This document shows positions 58,801-64,000 of a DNA stretch of 64,000 nt, in pieces (positions within the stretch are counted from its first letter, which is position 1; the number at the start of each line of letters is the position of its first letter). The position numbers and the translations under genes are program-made. The DNA is from Pinus tabuliformis. Taxonomy: Eukaryota; Streptophyta; Pinopsida; Pinales; Pinaceae. The notes beneath the pieces are model-generated. The model searched no databases. It had not been told where the DNA came from and saw only the letters and a list, made by a program, of their open reading frames with translations. The DNA is taken from positions 115,328,989 through 115,392,988 of the forward strand of contig CM062815.1 in NCBI GenBank assembly GCA_031772625.1, in the 5' to 3' direction.

Positions 58801-58980
58801 GATTCATAAAGCGAAGAAAATAGTGATCATACGCAATTCTCAAAAGGCAAAGTGCTCTTCGGAAGACCACCATGCCAGATTTATAGGCGATCTTAAATTC
58901 AAATTCGACCATTCCCTCCCTTTTCTGATCATAAATGCATCTTTGGCAGAAGATCTCCAAATATTTTCATGTTAAATATT
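55860..58980 (-). mobile_element. extra 3' reading region of right-hand Ty3 element (fossil)
   Basis: Between integrase and 3' LTR. Minus strand: helical part (MEIFCQRCIYDQKREGMVEF, 58960 on; GVQYNWAQYLCKEFLENCHE near 57735), a Lys/Glu/Ala-rich tract (AEKERTEKEHAEKE, about 57105-57060), a basic cluster (LGPKKKKKLDKQ, about 56925-56895) that could be a nuclear localisation signal, and long coiled coil to 55900 (MKISELQLKLQQTTLPEVRE). No enzyme motif. Layout parallels unit copies A and B. Possibly related to the plant-transposon ORFs of Tat/Athila-like elements; low certainty. Several breaks. Confidence 0.5.
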
Positions 58981-59084
58981 GCCTACCCACTCCTCCTAAC
59001 AGGATTTTTGCTATCCAATCATGAATAGTGACTTCAATGACTATTTTTGGACCCGACTGTGTGGCACCACCCCCTGTTGTACAA

Positions 59085-59160
59085 CTCATCCATTGTAGCT
59101 TCCTCTATCGTAGCTTCATCTGTCATAGCTTCATCTGTCGCAGCTTCATCTGTCACATCC
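59085..59160. repeat. 15-bp minisatellite
   Basis: About four to five tandem copies of TAGCTTCATCTGTCA with small changes, near the junction of integrase and the extra 3' reading region. Confidence 0.85.
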
Positions 59161-59299
59161 TTCGTGTCCCTCGCAAAAACTCCTTACTGCATTTGCTTCT
59201 TTTTCAGGCAGTGTAGTTTATAGTCCCACTCTCCCTTGCAACTGCCTGGAGTGCTAAGATTTTACTGTTATCATATAATCATTGCACAAGGGCAGGATC

Positions 59300-60470
59300 T
59301 CCTATATATAACTTCAATCGACTTCCATTCAGCCTTCCCGAGAATAATTCACCACTCAGCTTCATGAGCTAAACTGCGCCACCATCCACGATTTCCTTGA
59401 CTACATAAGGTCCCAACCAGTGCATTTGGAATTTAACCGTAGACTTTGTGAATTTACTATCATAGATCAGAACCAAATCATTCACCTTCAACGTGCGCAA
59501 CTTAATATGCCTATCATGTCAGGCCTTCTCACATTCCTTTTGCACTTTCTAGTGAAATCCTACAAGAAAATGACCTTCTTCCAACTCTGTCAACTACGCG
59601 AGTCGTTCCTCCAAAGTCTCGCGATCTGTCATCTCTGTCAAAGCCGCAATGCGCAGGCTTGGAAAAATATATTCCATGGGAATCATTGCCTCAATCGCAT
59701 AGACCAACCTAAACAGAGTTTGGCATGTCAACTTCTTTCACATTGTCCTATATGCCCATAGGACTGCTGGTGTGCACACATCCCAATCGTTCCTCTTCGC
59801 GTTACAAACCTTTGTCAACTCATTCTCTAGAATCTTATTGAATGCTTCCACTATACCATTGCCTTGGGGATGATAGGGTGTATTCTTCTGATGGTACACC
59901 TGGAATTATTTGAACATCGTGCTGATTTTTTTGTTCAGGAAATGCGTTCCCCTATCACTCATCAATACCTTAGGACACCCAAATCATGTTAAGACGTATT
60001 CAAATAGGAACTTCGCAGCTATAGCAGTAGTACACTCCTTTACTGGTTTCACTTTTTCCCATCTAGTTAAGTACTATGTCGCAGTAATAATGTATCGCGC
60101 ACCTGTCTTCCTTCTTAGTGGTTGTATCGGACCTACAAAGTCAATTGCCCATTTTTCAAATACTTGTAACGAAACTTGAGGGTTCAAGGGCAGTTCATCT
60201 CTTCGCAAAGGCTTTCCCATCCTTTAACAAGAATCACATGTTTTACAAAACATCTTAGAGTCCTTATGCACTGTCGGCCACCATAACCCTGCGTGCAGAA
60301 TCTTCTGCACAGTCGCTCTCCCTACATAGTGTCCTCCTGCCACTCCTCCATGTGATTTGGTGAGGATAGTAGCGCGCTCAAACTTCGGAACATATCGGTG
60401 CAATATTTCATCTATTCCCATCTTATACAAGTGACCCGCAATCATAGGAAAATCAGTCACACAGACCATC
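59300..60470 (-). mobile_element. integrase of right-hand Ty3 element (fossil)
   Basis: Zinc region (ATVQKILHAGLWWPTVHKDS, KTCDSC), catalytic core ([39 protein letters not shown]) and C-terminal part (LGPYVVKEIVDGGAV), ending near 59300 without a chromodomain. Several breaks. Confidence 0.8.
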
Positions 60471-60619
60471 TGTTCCTTTTTCTATTGAGTAGAATACCCT
60501 TCCAAAGTTGTTCCATTAGAGAGAAATTGAACTATATCAGCATGATGATCATCTGTAATGCGCAAACAAAGAGTTGTTCATCCAGCAATCCTTCCTCCAG
60601 ACTAGTTGGTTCTTAGCCT

Positions 60620-62075
60620 GTTTTGATCATGGATAGGTGATCTAGTCCTAGATTCAGCCTTCCAGGTTTCACAATCACCTCAAATTTATACTCCTAAAAA
60701 ATAATAACCATCTGCAGATTCCCCCCCCCAACACAAGGTTATTGACCAGGTATTTCAACGCAAAATGATTTGTGTACATTTTGAAGTGTGTGCCCAACAC
60801 ATAATGTCAAAACTTTTGCAGTGCGTAGACCATCGCCAGCCCTTCGCGCTCTGTAATGGAGTAATTATTTTCAGTCTTTGAAAGTTTCCAACTTATGAAG
60901 GCTATCAGATGATCAATTTCTCCCTCTCCTGCCTGAGTCAATACCACACCTAGCACAATGCAAGGGGCATCCACATGAACGTGAAATTATTTATTCCAAT
61001 CTGGGAACACCAAGATCGGTGCAGTCACCATCTTTTCCTTCAGCACATCCAGACTGTGCTAACATTCTTCATCCTAACAAAATTTCACTTCGTTCTTCAA
61101 TAACTTTTCCATCGGCGCAATTATCTGAGCATAAACCTTGATAAATTTTCTATAATAACCAGTGTGCCCCAATTTCACGCGCAGCTGCTTTACATTCCTG
61201 GGGGCTTCTAAATTATCAATCAAAGTTATCTTTGCAGGGTCCACCATTAATCCCAGCTTGCATAATACATGGCAAAGAAAACTTCCAAAAGGAACATAGA
61301 ATATACATTTCTTCAAGTTCAGCACAATCTGGTATCTACAACAGGTATCCAGCAAAAGACTTGCAACATGGCGCTTTACTAATACGAACAAAGTCCAGTC
61401 ATCAAAATATACCTCCAATAATTTATGAATAAACTCCTTAAATGTTGTGATTACTACCCTGGAGAATATTGCAGGCACGTTCTTCAGTCCGACTGGCATT
61501 ACTGTATACTGAAAACAACCCCACTCTATCATGAAGGTTGTCTTGCTACGATCCTCCAGTGCAATCTTTATTTGATGGTATCCTGAGAACCCATCAGTGA
61601 ATGAATAAGCCTCCTACCTTCCAACATTCTCTAACAATTCATCTGTAAATGGTGTTGGAAATGGATCATGCACACTTGCATCGTTCAACTTTCTTAGATC
61701 TACGCATATCCTAATTTTGCATTGTTGTTTCTTTTCCTGGACAACCATTGGACTCACCCAATCGGATTCTTCTACTAGCTCAATGATTCCAGCCTCCAGC
61801 ATCTTATCAAGCTCTTTGTGCACCTTTCCTTTATACTTCGGATTGAGCCGATAAGGTCTCTGCTTTAAGGGCTTCGCGTCAGGTTTCAGAGTAATTTTTA
61901 TTACGCCCAGATCCCCTACGATACACTTTAGATCAGAGAACTTTGTTGGGAATAGGTCCTGGTATTCACCTAATAGTTCGGCCACCTTATCGACTGTATC
62001 TTCATCCCAATAGTCTTCCATCTTTGCAAAATTAGGTTTTGCATTAGATCCAATATTTACTTGCCAAGTTTTCAT
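60620..62075 (-). mobile_element. RT and RNase H of right-hand Ty3 element (fossil)
   Basis: RT start ELDKMLEAGIIELVEESDWV, IRICVDLRKLNDASVHDPFP; middle FQYTVMPVGLKNVPAIFSRV; active-site region LEVYFDDWTLF (near 61410); connection LGHTGYYRKFIKVYAQIIAP. RNase H-like sequence follows to about 60620. The FDDW form and DLRKLND are unlike chromoviruses. A few breaks. Confidence 0.85.
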
Positions 62076-62080
62076 TGACT

Positions 62081-62690
62081 CTATGACATTGGGGTTCTCT
62101 GTCTAAGGTCCCTCAATTTCGCGTTGTCCCTCTGATTCTGGAATGTTAATATTCCACGGATATTCTTCTTCCTCCTAGTAGTCACATTATAACATCCCAG
62201 CGCATGGCATAGTTGTATACTCCAATCTGGTCGAGTCCATTCTACCGGTTCCTTAGGCATCCTGAAGATAGCGACTTTTATTTCCTGAAGCGCTTCATCA
62301 ATGCATTTGAATCCATCCTCAAAACTTAACGTCAATAAAAAACTTTCTCTTAATATGTCCCGTTCAGTTGTCCCACAACGAAGCTCTATTTCCAAATACC
62401 AGTTCATTGTGATTGTATCTAAGGTATGACAAAAGATGTGCACCCATTCTAATTATGGCTCTGTTCCCCACGCTCTAGTCCACCACGCCAAAGCCTGCAA
62501 GGATCATCCTTCCCTTTGTACTTCTCAGCCATCTTGGTATTAGCATATCCAAACCTTAGTTTCATCATCCATCTATATTCCTTCCAATCAGCGAAGTTCT
62601 CCTTGTGCATACCCCACCAACGGGCAAGTGTAGTGCCCAGTGCCAATTCAAGCACTTGGAAGTGATGTTCTTCAGGCACTTACCTTTCAA
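62081..62690 (-). mobile_element. gag-like segment between protease and RT
   Basis: Minus strand: ALGTTLARWWGMHKENFADW, KEYRWMMKLRFGYANTKMAE, then EDGFKCIDEALQEIKVAIFR and DWSIQLCHALGCYNVT. The Trp-rich helix-loop pattern and length are those of a retrotransposon gag/capsid core, yet it sits after protease and before RT. The similarity is judged by eye. A few breaks. Confidence 0.5.
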
Positions 62691-62814
62691 AATAATCCAA
62701 AAACAGATCAACATCATTCAAACCATCATAATGTGGAAGCTTTCTTACCACAGTTGAGACACACCACAGTGATTTGGTCATCATATTGCACCGGAGAGTA
62801 GATACTTCATGCAA

Positions 62815-63330
62815 CTAAATCTTCCAGTGCTCGAGCTCTTCATAGGAGTCTGAGGTACAGGAACTATCCTTGTCCCATGCAATTCGTCCATTAGCCATAG
62901 GATTGATCCAATCTTCGTCTCGCGTTTTGATCTTGTATATCTGATCCAGATCATCATCATCCTCCACAAAGTCGCAAACAAGTTCAATATAGCGCACTCC
63001 CTCCGTAGGGTCTACCGGAACTATAACCTTGAGCGCCTTCCTTTCAAAAGTCATATTTCACTTCTTCAAGTTGATTACCACATCCATATCAAAAGCCCAA
63101 TCAATTCCTAGTAGCGCAGGATACGGATTGTTGTCATCTACTATTTCTATTACTTCAAAATCCGCCAGAGCACTTGCTCCTTCAATATCTACCGTCACAC
63201 CATCTAAGCGCCCCATCGAAATAATCTTTTGTTGATTGGTCATGCGTAGCTGTATAGGAGACCATTGCAGCACAAGTCTCCCCATCCTTTCCCATGTTTG
63301 TTTAGGCAGCACATTTGACTCTAACCCCAA
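62815..63330 (-). mobile_element. aspartic protease region of right-hand Ty3 element (fossil)
   Basis: MGLESNVLPKQTWERMGRLV, LDGVTVDIEGASALADFEVI and NPYPALLGIDWAFDMDVVIN (the second is the flap side, the third the LLGxDW-like end). The catalytic DSG loop should be just upstream of 63330 and is decayed. An acidic linker (ELVCDFVEDDDDLDQIYKIK) follows. Confidence 0.7.
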
Positions 63331-63879
63331 ATCTAAGATTACCTAGTCCATTTCATACTCTCATATCTGTGTAGTCAGCCTCATTTCGAGCCCCGTTCAT
63401 TTCTTATGCTTACCTAGCTTCCTTACAATACGTTGTTCTCAAGCAAGCTTACTATTACCTGCATAGTTGTATATTAGCTCTTGGAGTCCTTCTACCACCG
63501 TTTTATTGCACAACAACTTCATATAGGTCTTGATAAAAGTGGTTAACATTGAAGGATCTACCCCCTACATCATACTAGTTTCTAACAGTTTCTCCTGACT
63601 TCCTAAGGTGGAGGCTTTAGCAAACCTCTTCTTTGTTTACATGAAGGTCTCTTTAGCTTTATTAAGGTCAAAGTATACTTATTTCTTCGTAGCTTTATGC
63701 ACCCAACCTTCAGCATCAAGATGCTTTCCCTTGTCTTCTCCTATGGCCATACCACTTCTTGTCACTATATTTAGACTATGATATTCTTCATGAGGCTCCA
63801 CCCTCATCATATAGATGTTTTGCGTAGACTGTTGAGTTTGTGCCTTATTTTTTTCATATTTGATATAGGTATCGGGAAA

Positions 63880-63980
63880 TATTCTATCACATGGTCGAAT
63901 TGTCTACAGTATTGACATGATGGATGTGTGGAGTTTTGGTAGTCTTGTGCGAAGTGTCTTGCTTTGCCACATTTGTAGAA
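63880..63980 (-). mobile_element. paired CCHC zinc knuckles of right-hand Ty3 gag
   Basis: Two knuckle remnants in tandem on the minus strand, FYKCGKARHFAQDYQNS and CQYCRQFDHVIEYFP. They mark the end of the regular gag, upstream of protease. Confidence 0.65.
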
Positions 63981-64000
63981 AATAATCTAGCCACGACCCC

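Larger units (their letters stand above)
54794..64000 (-). mobile_element. non-chromodomain Ty3/gypsy element, 3' part, runs off right edge
   Basis: Minus strand, in order: two zinc knuckles (about 63980-63880), protease (63330-63055), a gag-like segment (about 62690-62110), RT (62075-61080), RNase H (about 61060-60620), integrase (about 60470-59300), a long extra reading region (about 58980-55860) and the 3' LTR (55827-54794). No chromodomain. The 5' LTR and gag proper lie beyond 64000. ACGTC (54789-54793) is the expected target duplication. It inserted into CCT6-exon repeat unit 4. Old, with well over ten breaks. Confidence 0.85.

Overview
The window looks like intergenic DNA from a large, repeat-rich plant genome. 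Nested Ty1/copia and Ty3/gypsy LTR retrotransposons fill most of it: primer sites complementary to plant initiator-Met tRNA, chromodomain integrases and 5-bp target duplications are all visible. A conifer or another large-genome seed plant fits best, but that is an inference. No intact host gene, tRNA or rRNA gene was found.

Layout. 1-3809: 5' end of a minus-strand Ty3 element (LTR, tRNA-type primer site, gag start) running off the left edge. It sits in an older minus-strand copia element (3810-6036, resuming at 10281), which was also hit by a plus-strand copia element (6037-10280, duplication GGAAC). 10361-12940 is non-coding. 12941-15458 plus 20476-21395 is a decayed plus-strand copia RT/RNase H region with its 3' LTR, split by a gag-only element (15459-20470, duplication AAAGT). 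22555-25480 holds two tandem units of a repeat that carries the first exon of a chaperonin CCT-zeta (CCT6) gene. Two more units lie at 53320-54793.

27122-38004 and 39930-44420 are two same-strand copies (A and B) of an unrecognised gene-like unit. It has a promoter region with an array of AATTGCGCAATT palindromes about 40 bp apart, a non-coding first exon, an 0.8-kb 5' intron with the same palindromes, and a long minus-strand reading region of unknown function ending in coiled coil. Copy A is split by a very young chromovirus (29398-35641; LTRs about 99% identical; duplication GCCGA/GCTGA). Copy B lacks the insertion and shows the undisturbed order.

44641-53135 is a Tekay-like chromovirus with an abnormal left end: instead of a 2-kb 5' LTR it has a roughly 490-bp inverted repeat built from two LTR tails facing each other. 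The whole rearranged unit is flanked by the duplication ATAGA, so the rearrangement seems to predate integration. 54794-64000 is the 3' part of a non-chromodomain Ty3 element (minus strand), with a gag-like segment between protease and reverse transcriptase and a long coiled-coil reading region between integrase and the 3' LTR.

The strongest leads are the palindrome arrays and unknown gene-like unit, the inverted-LTR left end with its target duplication, and the four CCT6 first-exon copies.
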